From Morganella morganii_D (GTDB lineage: Bacteria; Pseudomonadota; Gammaproteobacteria; Enterobacterales; Enterobacteriaceae), in contig CP173058.1 of the NCBI GenBank assembly GCA_044772875.1, forward strand, positions 1,364,001-1,428,000: 64,000 bases of DNA, given 5' to 3'. Within the stretch, counting starts at the first letter, position 1. Every line of letters begins with the position of its first letter. Both the position numbers and the translations under genes were made by a program. The notes beneath the pieces are model-generated. The model did no database searches and was not told the DNA's origin. It worked only from the letters and a program-made list of their open reading frames with translations. Positions 51,177 to 58,768 of this stretch are shown one piece after another.

Positions 51177-51206
51177 AAGCAGACTCCTTCCCGGGAGTTT
51201 GCTTTT
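51177..51206 (+). terminator. Terminator between rnfE and nth
   Basis: AAGCAGACTCC (51177-51187) pairs with GGAGTTTGCTT (51194-51204, one G-T wobble) around a 6-base loop; TT follows. In E. coli nth is co-transcribed with the rsx genes, so this hairpin may reduce rather than stop read-through. Confidence 0.65.
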
Positions 51207-51229
51207 ATCATGAATGAGCCAATGTCGTT

Positions 51230-51871
51230 ATGAATAAAGAAAAACGTATTGAAATCCTGACCCGCCTGCGGGATAACAACCCGCAACCCACCACTGAACT
51301 GCTGTTTGATTCTCCGTTTGAATTACTGATTTCTGTCTTATTATCCGCTCAGGCGACAGATGTCAGTGTCAATAAAGCCACCCGCCCGCTGTACGCCGTT
51401 GCCAATACACCGCAGGCCATCCTGAATTTGGGTGTGGACGGGGTGAAGTCTTACATTAAAACCATAGGGTTATTTAATACCAAGGCAGAGAATGTGATAA
51501 AAACCTGCCGGATGCTGGTTGAATTACATAACGGTAAGGTTCCGGAAGACAGAGCGGCACTCGAAGCGCTGCCCGGTGTGGGCCGCAAAACCGCCAATGT
51601 GGTGCTAAATACCGCGTTCGGCTGGCCGACCATTGCGGTTGATACCCATATTTTCCGGGTCTGCAACCGCACAAAATTTGCCCCCGGCAAAAATGTGGAT
51701 GAGGTGGAACAAAAATTATTGCGGGTTGTTCCGGCAGAATTTAAAGTCGACTGCCATCACTGGTTTATACTGCACGGGCGTTACACTTGTGTTGCCCGCA
51801 AACCCCGCTGCGGTTCATGCATCATTGAAGATTTGTGTGAATTCAGCGAAAAAGTGTATCCGGAAGATTAA
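51230..51871 (+). CDS. nth: Endonuclease III (DNA glycosylase/AP lyase)
   Basis: 213 residues (E. coli 211). Base-excision enzyme for oxidised pyrimidines. The helix-hairpin-helix is LPGVGRKTANVVLNTAFG with catalytic Lys (GRK), and the catalytic Asp is in IAVDTHIFRVCNRT. The C-terminal [4Fe-4S] loop is C-x6-C-x2-C-x5-C: CVARKPRCGSCIIEDLC. LLSAQATDVSVNKAT near residue 45 is the damage-pocket helix. It follows the rnf operon, as in E. coli. Confidence 0.97.
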   Translation: MNKEKRIEILTRLRDNNPQPTTELLFDSPFELLISVLLSAQATDVSVNKATRPLYAVANTPQAILNLGVDGVKSYIKTIGLFNTKAENVIKTCRMLVELHNGKVPEDRAALEALPGVGRKTANVVLNTAFGWPTIAVDTHIFRVCNRTKFAPGKNVDEVEQKLLRVVPAEFKVDCHHWFILHGRYTCVARKPRCGSCIIEDLCEFSEKVYPED

Positions 51872-51972
51872 CCTGCTGCGGTTTAAACAGAAATTGCTCT
51901 CTGTGCTTGCGGGCAGCGTGAATTCGCGTAAAAATAACCATAAATTTGCTCACCCAACCAGTACGGGAACCT

Positions 51973-53910
51973 ATGTTTCAAGATAACCCGCTGTTAGCTC
52001 AGCTAAAACAACAGCTCCACGATAAAACATTGCGTGTCGAAGGGATCGTAAAAAGTACCGATAAAGGCTACGGTTTCCTGGAAGTTGACGGACAAAAATC
52101 CTATTTTATTCCGCCGCCGCAAATGAAAAAGGTCATGCACGGCGATCGCATCACTGCCGCTATTCACACAGTGAATAATAAAGATGTGGCAGAGCCGGAA
52201 GCCCTGGTCACCCCGTTTCTGGACAGATTTGTCGGCCGCGTGCAGCGCAAAGAGAATGATGATCGTCTCTGGATCATTCCTGACCATCCGCTGTTAAAAG
52301 ACTCCATTCCCTGCCGTCCGGCAAAAGGGGTTGATCACGCGTTCCGTCAGGGTGACTGGGCCGTTGCGGAAATGCGCCGCCATCCGCTGAAAGGCGACCG
52401 CAGCTTCCACGCAGAAATCACCGGGTTTATCACTGATGCCGATGACCATTATGCCCCATGGTGGGTTACGCTGACCCGCCACCAGCACGCACTGAAAGAA
52501 CCTGAGCCGGTTGAAGCGACTATGGCGGATGATGACCTGCCGCGCACTGACCTGACACATCTGGATTTCGTGACTATTGACAGCGCATCCACCGAAGATA
52601 TGGATGATGCACTTTATATCACAACCGGTGACAACAACCAGCTTCAGCTGACCATTGCAATTGCTGACCCGACCAGCTATATCCCGGCCGGCAGCGAAAT
52701 GGATGCCATTGCCCATAAACGCGCATTTACCAACTATCTGCCGGGCTTTAATATCCCGATGCTGCCGCGTAATCTGTCTGATGACCTGTGCTCGCTGCAC
52801 CCCCATGTGCGCCGTCCGGCACTGGTGTGTCAGGTTTCCGTTAATGAAGACGGCTCCCTGGCTGATGATGCCGTATTCTTCGCAGCCTGGGTTGAATCCA
52901 AAGCCAAGCTCGCTTATGAGGATATATCCGACCTGCTGGAAGGTGTTGCTGACCGGCTGACTGCTGATGAAACTATCCGCCGCCAGATTTCACTATTGCA
53001 GGATATGTACCAGCGCCGCCACCACTGGCGTGAAACTCACGCACTGGTCTTTAAAGATCGCCCTGATTACCGCTTTATTCTTGATGAAAACGGCGTGGTG
53101 ACAGATATCGTGGCAGAGCAGCGCCGCAGTGCCAACCGCATTGTGGAAGAGGCGATGATCACCGCCAATATCTGTGCAGCAGAGGTACTGGATAAAAAAC
53201 TCGGCTTTGGTGTCTATAACGTGCACACCGGGCTGGATCCGCTGACTATCGGACAGGCCGTTGCCCTGCTCGCTGAAAACGGCATTAACTTCAGTGCGGA
53301 AGAGCTGCTGACCCTGGACGGTTTCTGTCGTCTGCGCCGTGAGCTGGATAACCAGCCGACGCAATTCCTCGACAGCCGTATCCGCCGCTTCCAGACCTTT
53401 GCAGAAGTACGGATGGAGAAAGGCCCGCACTTTGGTCTGGGACTGAATGGTTACGCGACCTGGACATCCCCTATCCGTAAATACAGTGATATTGTGAACC
53501 ACCGCCTGCTGAAAGCCATTATTTCCGGCCAGTCTGCGGAAAAACCGGCTGAGGCACTGGCCGAACATCTGGCAGAACGCCGCCGCGCCAACCGTATGGC
53601 AGAGCGTGATGTCGGTGACTGGTTATATGCCCGTTACCTGCAACCGTATGCCGGTACAGATACACCGTTTCCGGCTGAGATCATTGATATCACGCGTGGC
53701 GGCGTGCGTGTCCGTCTGACAGATAACGGCGCGGTAGCCTTTATCCCGGGCACCTTCATCCATCCGGTCAAAGATGAACTCCAGTGCAGTCAGGAAACCG
53801 GTTCTGTGCTGATCAAAGGTGAAGTCCGTTACCGCCTCAATGACATCATTCCGGTGAAAATTGAGGAAGTTAAGATGGAAACCCGCAGTATTCTGGCCCG
53901 TCCGCTCTGA
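51973..53910 (+). CDS. rnb: Exoribonuclease II
   Basis: 645 residues (E. coli RNase II 644). Processive 3'-5' exoribonuclease: two cold-shock domains (about 1-190, GIVKSTDKGYGFLEVDGQKS, DRFVGRVQRKENDDRLW), the RNB catalytic domain, and an S1 domain at the C-terminus. The Mg-binding aspartates lie in DSASTEDMDDALYI, and GLNGYATWTSPIRKYSDIVN is the RNB signature. The ATG at 51973 gives the family N-terminus MFQDNPLLAQLKQQLH. Single gene with its own terminator. Confidence 0.96.
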   Translation: MFQDNPLLAQLKQQLHDKTLRVEGIVKSTDKGYGFLEVDGQKSYFIPPPQMKKVMHGDRITAAIHTVNNKDVAEPEALVTPFLDRFVGRVQRKENDDRLWIIPDHPLLKDSIPCRPAKGVDHAFRQGDWAVAEMRRHPLKGDRSFHAEITGFITDADDHYAPWWVTLTRHQHALKEPEPVEATMADDDLPRTDLTHLDFVTIDSASTEDMDDALYITTGDNNQLQLTIAIADPTSYIPAGSEMDAIAHKRAFTNYLPGFNIPMLPRNLSDDLCSLHPHVRRPALVCQVSVNEDGSLADDAVFFAAWVESKAKLAYEDISDLLEGVADRLTADETIRRQISLLQDMYQRRHHWRETHALVFKDRPDYRFILDENGVVTDIVAEQRRSANRIVEEAMITANICAAEVLDKKLGFGVYNVHTGLDPLTIGQAVALLAENGINFSAEELLTLDGFCRLRRELDNQPTQFLDSRIRRFQTFAEVRMEKGPHFGLGLNGYATWTSPIRKYSDIVNHRLLKAIISGQSAEKPAEALAEHLAERRRANRMAERDVGDWLYARYLQPYAGTDTPFPAEIIDITRGGVRVRLTDNGAVAFIPGTFIHPVKDELQCSQETGSVLIKGEVRYRLNDIIPVKIEEVKMETRSILARPL

Positions 53911-53938
53911 CCCGGCACCGGAATCACTGACTGATAAG

Positions 53939-53970
53939 AACCGCCGTTCTGCTTTAACGGCGGTTTTTTT
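53939..53970 (+). terminator. Intrinsic terminator after rnb
   Basis: Perfect stem AACCGCCGTT / AACGGCGGTT with a 7-base loop, followed by TTTTT. Confidence 0.92.
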
Positions 53971-54124
53971 ATTCCCGCCACTCAGAACCTGCCGCTGATT
54001 CTGCCATTAAATCCCGCGCACGAATACATTCATCAGAATTTAATTTTTATTTAAATCATATGGATAGAAATTAATAATGTGATTGCTATAGTGATAACAT
54101 TCAGTCATTCAGCGGGAAAATAAG

Positions 54125-54331
54125 ATGAAGAAAATAGTAACGGTACTGCTTGTCGCCGGTGGCTTGCTGGCGCTCAGCGGCTGTAAGAACCTGTCAGAGC
54201 AGGAGAAAGATACTGCAATTGGTGCTGAGTTAGGGGCTATCAGCGGAGCCATTCTGACAGATGGCTCCGGTTTGGGCACTGTCGGTGGTGCCGCTGTCGG
54301 CGGAATTATCGGCCATGAGGCCGGACAGTAA
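54125..54331 (+). CDS. osmB: Osmotically inducible lipoprotein OsmB
   Basis: 68 residues. Lipoprotein signal with lipobox LALSGC (Cys20), a short polar stretch, then a glycine-zipper segment (GAELGAISGAILTDGSGLGT, GGAAVGGIIGHEAG). Matches E. coli OsmB (72), an outer-membrane lipoprotein induced by osmotic stress and stationary phase. Its place between rnb and yciH is as in E. coli. The 214 bases before it are AT-rich and should hold the stress promoter. Confidence 0.93.
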   Translation: MKKIVTVLLVAGGLLALSGCKNLSEQEKDTAIGAELGAISGAILTDGSGLGTVGGAAVGGIIGHEAGQ

Positions 54332-54335
54332 AAAA

Positions 54336-54358
54336 GGCGTCCGCAACGGACGCCCTGT
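54336..54358 (+). terminator. Terminator after osmB
   Basis: Stem GGCGTCC / GGACGCC with a 5-base loop; A-run before and CTGTTT after, so usable from both convergent genes. Confidence 0.75.
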
Positions 54359-54365
54359 TTATCGG

Positions 54366-54689
54366 TCAGCCACCTGCCAGTTTGACTTTAAAACCTTTAT
54401 CTTCCAGCAGTTGCTTCAGTAAATCACGTTTATCACCCTGAATTTCGATGACACCGTCTTTCAGTGAACCGCCGCAGCCACAACGTTTTTTCAGGTCTGC
54501 CGCCAATTTACTCAGTGCTGCATCATCCAAATCAAGACCGGTGATCAGGCACACACCTTTACCTTTGCGACCGCTGGTCTGCCGCTGAATACGGACGATA
54601 CCGTCGCCTTTCGGGCGCTCCGCTTTGATTTCTGGTTCATCAATACGGCCGCCGTCTGTTGAATAAACCAGCCGTGAATTATTATCCAT
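54366..54689 (-). CDS. yciH: YciH (SUI1/eIF1-like) translation factor
   Basis: 107 residues (E. coli 108). The SUI1 domain covers about 30-107: IVRIQRQTSGRKGKGVCLIT, KKRCGCGGSLKDGVIEIQGD, RDLLKQLLEDKGFKVKLAGG. It is homologous to eIF1 and can discriminate against aberrant initiation complexes. The ATG at 54689 lies one base after the pyrF stop, so the two are translationally coupled, as in E. coli pyrF-yciH. Confidence 0.94.
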   Translation of the reverse strand: MDNNSRLVYSTDGGRIDEPEIKAERPKGDGIVRIQRQTSGRKGKGVCLITGLDLDDAALSKLAADLKKRCGCGGSLKDGVIEIQGDKRDLLKQLLEDKGFKVKLAGG

Positions 54690-54690
54690 C

Positions 54691-55425
54691 TTATAATACT
54701 CCCACAGAGGCATTAATTGCCTGCAATGCAGCCTGCGGGTCATTACTGCGGGTGATCGGCCGCCCGATAACCATATAGTCCACCCCGGCACTTACCGCCT
54801 GCGGTGGTGTCATGATACGGCGCTGATCACCGGCATCACTGCCTTCAGGGCGGATCCCCGGTGTAACCAGTTTAAATTCCCGGCCCAGGGTGTCTTTCAT
54901 CAGTTTTGCTTCATGCGCGGAACAGACCACACCATCCAGCCCGCAGTTCTGAGTTAATTTTGCGAGACGCAGCGCGTGCTCTGCCGGTGTGGCATCAATA
55001 CCGGTTCCGGCCAGGTCGGATTGCTCCATGCTGGTCAGCACGGTCACGGCAATCAGCAATGGCGCATCTTTACCATACGGCAGCAGGATCTCTTTTGCCG
55101 CCGTCATCATACGCTCACCACCTGCCGCATGAACATTAACCATCCATACACCCAATTCAGCTGCTGCCCGTACCGCATGCGCCGCTGTATTCGGAATATC
55201 ATGGAATTTAAGATCAAGAAATACCTCAAACCCGCGCTGCTGCAATGCCCGGACACATTCCGGTCCGCAGAAAGTAAACAGCTCTTTACCGACTTTCAGA
55301 CGGCACTGTGCCGGGTCGATACGATCTGCAAAAGCCAGCGCATCGTCCGGATTGTCGTAATCGAGTGCAACAATAACAGGCGATGCGATATCTGCACGGC
55401 CTGTATGCGAAGAAAGAGATGTCAT
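54691..55425 (-). CDS. pyrF: Orotidine 5'-phosphate decarboxylase
   Basis: 244 residues (E. coli 245). Final step of UMP synthesis. The catalytic Lys-Asp array is split between VIVALDYDNPDDALAFAD and VFLDLKFHDIPNTAAHAVRA (DxKxxD). LVTPGIRPEG and DYMVIGRPITRSNDP form the phosphate loop. Cytosolic dimer. It precedes yciH with a single base between them and lies downstream of lapAB on the same strand. Confidence 0.97.
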   Translation of the reverse strand: MTSLSSHTGRADIASPVIVALDYDNPDDALAFADRIDPAQCRLKVGKELFTFCGPECVRALQQRGFEVFLDLKFHDIPNTAAHAVRAAAELGVWMVNVHAAGGERMMTAAKEILLPYGKDAPLLIAVTVLTSMEQSDLAGTGIDATPAEHALRLAKLTQNCGLDGVVCSAHEAKLMKDTLGREFKLVTPGIRPEGSDAGDQRRIMTPPQAVSAGVDYMVIGRPITRSNDPQAALQAINASVGVL

Positions 55426-55488
55426 GAATTGATTACCTGTGGTTGGTGAGTTTATACGGGTAAATAAATACGGGAAAATGTGACGTTG

Positions 55489-56658
55489 TCACTGTCCGTC
55501 CAGCCCTCTGATAGGCTTGATAGTATCCCATGACCGGCAGGACGGACAGTGCCAGTACAGGGCATGCGATGTAAATCCGCATTTGCCGCAGCGGTAATCC
55601 GGTTTGGTCCGGATTTGTTCCCCGACCATGTTACGCAACAGTCCGAGGCTCTCTTTGGCGCGGCCTTCCTCCGCTTCTGACAGATAATATTCCATCAGGC
55701 GGCAAAACAAACGCATGGTCGGATGGCGCTGCAACTGGCGGTTAACGTAGGTGATCGCCATTTCCGGCCCTTCCTGCTGTTCAATAATATCCGCAAGATA
55801 GAGTTCGGCAATGGCACCGATATTTTCATCCGAGCAGTGCAGCAGATATTCTGCCCACTCCGCCGGCTGATCAAGATGGGTGTAGCAGGTTTCCAGCATC
55901 GGCAGTGTTTCACTGACCATTTCTTTATCCTGCCCGAATACCCGTTTGAGGACAGTAACGGCTTTGCTGTATTCCGCCCGTTCAATATGAATGCGCCCCT
56001 GCATAATCGATACACGGGCACAATTTTTATCCGCCCCGGCAGCTTTGGCGAGATACGCGAATGCCCCGTCGGGGTTATCACTGCCCAGTGCCTGCAATGC
56101 CAGCTCACAATAGAAGTTAGCGATATTCTCCCGCTGCCCGGTGTCACCCTGTTTCAGCAGTTTTTCACCGATTTCAATAGCTTTGCTCCAGTCACTGGTG
56201 GACTGATAAATCGATAACAGAGACTGAAGCGCGCTCTGTCTGAAATCCGCCTCATCAATCAGCTGTAAAAACAGGGCTTCCGCCCGGTCATATACCCCGG
56301 CGGCCACATAATCACGGCCAAGCTGCTGCGTGGCGAGAAGGCGTTGTTCATAGGAGAGAGAGGCGCTTTCCATCAGTGACTGATGGATGCGGATGGCGCG
56401 TTCCACTTCGCCGCGCGAACGGAACAGGTTACCGAGTGTAAGGTGAGCTTCAAACGCAGAACTGTCTTCTTTCAGCATGTCGAGGAACAAATCAACCGCT
56501 TTATCCTGCTGGTCGGACAGCAAAAAGTTTACGCCTGCCACATAGTCACGTGACAGGCGATCAGCATGTTGTTGTTGATTCTGCTGCGCGCTGCGCCGCC
56601 CCATATACCAGCCATATGCGGCAGCAATGGGCAACAGAAGAAACAACAGCTCAAGCAT
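55489..56658 (-). CDS. lapB: Lipopolysaccharide assembly protein LapB (YciM)
   Basis: 389 residues. One N-terminal membrane helix (LELLFLLLPIAAAYGWYMG) is followed by about nine TPR repeats in the cytosol (for example VDLFLDMLKEDSSAFEAHLT, ERAIRIHQSLMESASLSYEQ). A C-terminal rubredoxin-type metal domain (YRCGKCGFTSHALYWHCPSC) carries two CxxC pairs. LapB brings FtsH to LpxC and so limits LPS synthesis. It starts 5 bases after lapA. Confidence 0.96.
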   Translation of the reverse strand: MLELLFLLLPIAAAYGWYMGRRSAQQNQQQHADRLSRDYVAGVNFLLSDQQDKAVDLFLDMLKEDSSAFEAHLTLGNLFRSRGEVERAIRIHQSLMESASLSYEQRLLATQQLGRDYVAAGVYDRAEALFLQLIDEADFRQSALQSLLSIYQSTSDWSKAIEIGEKLLKQGDTGQRENIANFYCELALQALGSDNPDGAFAYLAKAAGADKNCARVSIMQGRIHIERAEYSKAVTVLKRVFGQDKEMVSETLPMLETCYTHLDQPAEWAEYLLHCSDENIGAIAELYLADIIEQQEGPEMAITYVNRQLQRHPTMRLFCRLMEYYLSEAEEGRAKESLGLLRNMVGEQIRTKPDYRCGKCGFTSHALYWHCPSCRSWDTIKPIRGLDGQ

Positions 56659-56663
56659 AATGC

Positions 56664-56969
56664 TTATTCCTTAGTGGTATCCCGCAGCACAACCGAACCG
56701 GAAGACTGCACCGTCTGGTCAGCTTCCAGACGTTTGATCCGGTGCCGGGCGCGGGCCAGCGACAACCGCAGACGTAAATAAAACAGACCGCAGACAATCC
56801 AGCCCAGCACAAAACCGATACCGAAAAGTACAGCCAGCAAGGTGGATACAGAATACTGCCCCTGCGCAATCAGATAATTAAATGTGACTACCTGATCGTT
56901 ATTTGCGCCCAGTGTCACCGAAATGATGAAAACCACCAGTACAAGGATAAAAATCAGAAAATATTTCAC
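56664..56969 (-). CDS. lapA: Lipopolysaccharide assembly protein LapA (YciS)
   Basis: 101 residues (E. coli 102): two membrane helices (YFLIFILVLVVFIISVTLGA and LLAVLFGIGFVLGWIVCGLF) and a cytosolic coiled tail (RLRLSLARARHRIKRLEADQ). It works with LapB and FtsH in LpxC turnover. Start codon GTG, with AGGA 7 bases upstream. lapB follows after 5 bases. Confidence 0.94.
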   Translation of the reverse strand: MKYFLIFILVLVVFIISVTLGANNDQVVTFNYLIAQGQYSVSTLLAVLFGIGFVLGWIVCGLFYLRLRLSLARARHRIKRLEADQTVQSSGSVVLRDTTKE

Positions 56970-57154
56970 CGGCGTTCCTATTATCAGGCTTGCATTTCAC
57001 GCCTGCTTCTTGCAGACGCACTAACCCCTTAAGTTACCATTTACCCCGGGGAGAATAAAAGTAATTTATTGTGTTCCCGAGTTTTTTCGCTTTTCTGCCG
57101 GTATCCGCACAGAATACCGGCAACGGGTTTCACATGCCCTATAATAACATGATT

Positions 57155-57889
57155 TCAGGTCAGCGGTGGTGGCTGCATGCCATTTTCATGTTGTTTATTA
57201 AGCCAGATAAAAAACAGCCATATCAGTATTACATTAATAATCAAAGACATAATAATATCAGACGACCAGTGCATCCCCAGCGCCAGACGGCTGTATTCCG
57301 CCAGAACTCCCCACAGCAGAATCACACCTGCCAGCCCCCGGCGTCCCTGTACACTGAAAAACACAAAAAGTATCAGTGCCCAGGCACTTGCAAACAGTGC
57401 ATGACCGGACGGAAACGCATAGCCGGTTTCACTTTTCCAGTGTTTCAGCAGCCAGCCCGGCACCTGATAATGATTTTTCACTGTATTTTCCAGTAGTTGT
57501 GTCCGTTCCGTACGTGAAAGGTCATAGAATCCTTTTTCCGGTACAATACCCTGCTGTGCCAGCCAGACCACATACGGACGCGGCTCTTTGATGGTGTTTT
57601 TCATCGCCACTTTAATTCCCTGTCCCGCAGCCACTACCACCAGGATCATTGCCGCCGTGCGCAATGCCTGCCTTCTGCTGCCGCGAAACAAACGGACAAA
57701 CAGGATACAAAAAAAGAGTGATACGATAATCGCCAGCGGATACGCCGCAGTATCAGTAAGGCGCCACAGCCCGCGCAGAAGATCATCGTCACCCGACGGC
57801 TGCCAGCGCCAGCCGGTCAGTAATGTCACCATCGGTACCAGCATCAGCAATACGATGCCGGCGATAAAGGGTTTTGTCAGGTTTTTCAT
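57155..57889 (-). CDS. pgpB: Phosphatidylglycerophosphatase B / undecaprenyl-pyrophosphatase PgpB
   Basis: 244 residues (E. coli 254), six membrane helices. The PAP2 motifs are all present: KNTIKEPRP (motif 1), AFPSGHALF (motif 2) and SRLALGMHWSSDI (motif 3). It removes phosphate from phosphatidylglycerophosphate and C55-PP at the periplasmic face, feeding phospholipid and cell-wall synthesis. The gene is divergent from ribA, as in E. coli, and separated from lapA by an independent promoter region. Confidence 0.94.
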   Translation of the reverse strand: MKNLTKPFIAGIVLLMLVPMVTLLTGWRWQPSGDDDLLRGLWRLTDTAAYPLAIIVSLFFCILFVRLFRGSRRQALRTAAMILVVVAAGQGIKVAMKNTIKEPRPYVVWLAQQGIVPEKGFYDLSRTERTQLLENTVKNHYQVPGWLLKHWKSETGYAFPSGHALFASAWALILFVFFSVQGRRGLAGVILLWGVLAEYSRLALGMHWSSDIIMSLIINVILIWLFFIWLNKQHENGMQPPPLT

Positions 57890-58077
57890 CCGGGTTGAAT
57901 CATTCCGTTAAAAATAAATATTATTTTATCAAACTGATGTACTACTATGGTCATGTTCAGTTATTTGACCCGGAAAAGGAATGTCAGTTTCACTTCCCGG
58001 GCAACGCAGATAATAACATCGCCAATACGATTATGTGCGTTTAAATAAAGATATTTATATCAATGAGTTAATAAATC

Positions 58078-58698
58078 ATGAATAAAGAGTTGCAGTTAAA
58101 ACGTGTCGCACAGGCAAAATTGCCTACTCCGTTCGGGGAATTTCTGATGGTCGGATTTGAAGAAATTGCCACAGGTCACGATCATGTGGCACTGGTGTTC
58201 GGTGATATCAGCGGTGATGAGCCGGTGTTATCCCGTGTCCATTCTGAATGCTTAACCGGTGATGCACTGTTCAGCCTGCGCTGTGACTGTGGTTTCCAGC
58301 TCGAAGCCGCGTTAAAACATATTTCAGAAGAAGGCCGGGGTGTATTACTGTATCACCGTCAGGAAGGTCGTAATATTGGTCTGCTGAATAAAATTCGTGC
58401 CTATGCGTTACAGGACACCGGGCTGGATACCGTCGAAGCCAACCAGAAGCTGGGATTTGCCCCGGATGAACGCGATTTCACTTTGTGTGCCGACATGTAC
58501 AAACTGCTTGATGTGCACGCCGTCCGCCTGCTGACCAATAACCCGGAAAAAGTAGAGATTCTGACTCAGGCCGGCATTAATATTACTGAACGCGTACCGC
58601 TGATTGTCGGCCGTAATCCGGCTAACGCCCATTACCTGGATACCAAAGCGGAAAAAATGGGACACATGCTGTGCCAGTCTCCGGGCTGTAATCATTGA
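58078..58698 (+). CDS. ribA: GTP cyclohydrolase II
   Basis: 206 residues. First committed enzyme of riboflavin synthesis from GTP. Zinc cysteines are in ECLTGDALFSLRCDCGFQLE. Catalytic residues are in YHRQEGRNIGLLNKIRAYAL and LTNNPEKVEIL. The body matches E. coli RibA (196); the N-terminus has four extra residues from the ATG at 58078, and the C-terminus a short extension (SPGCNH). Monomeric RibA without a fused RibB domain. Convergent with acnA across a shared terminator. Confidence 0.95.
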   Translation: MNKELQLKRVAQAKLPTPFGEFLMVGFEEIATGHDHVALVFGDISGDEPVLSRVHSECLTGDALFSLRCDCGFQLEAALKHISEEGRGVLLYHRQEGRNIGLLNKIRAYALQDTGLDTVEANQKLGFAPDERDFTLCADMYKLLDVHAVRLLTNNPEKVEILTQAGINITERVPLIVGRNPANAHYLDTKAEKMGHMLCQSPGCNH

Positions 58699-58721
58699 TT
58701 CACCTGCAAAAGTAAAAACAG

Positions 58722-58755
58722 AAAAGCGCGGCAATTGCCGCGCTTTATTTTTTAC
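58722..58755. terminator. Bidirectional terminator between ribA and acnA
   Basis: Near-perfect palindrome AAAGCGCGGCAATTGCCGCG then CTTT (58723-58746), flanked by A on the left and TTATTTTTT on the right. Confidence 0.88.
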
Positions 58756-58768
58756 CTGTATTACTGTC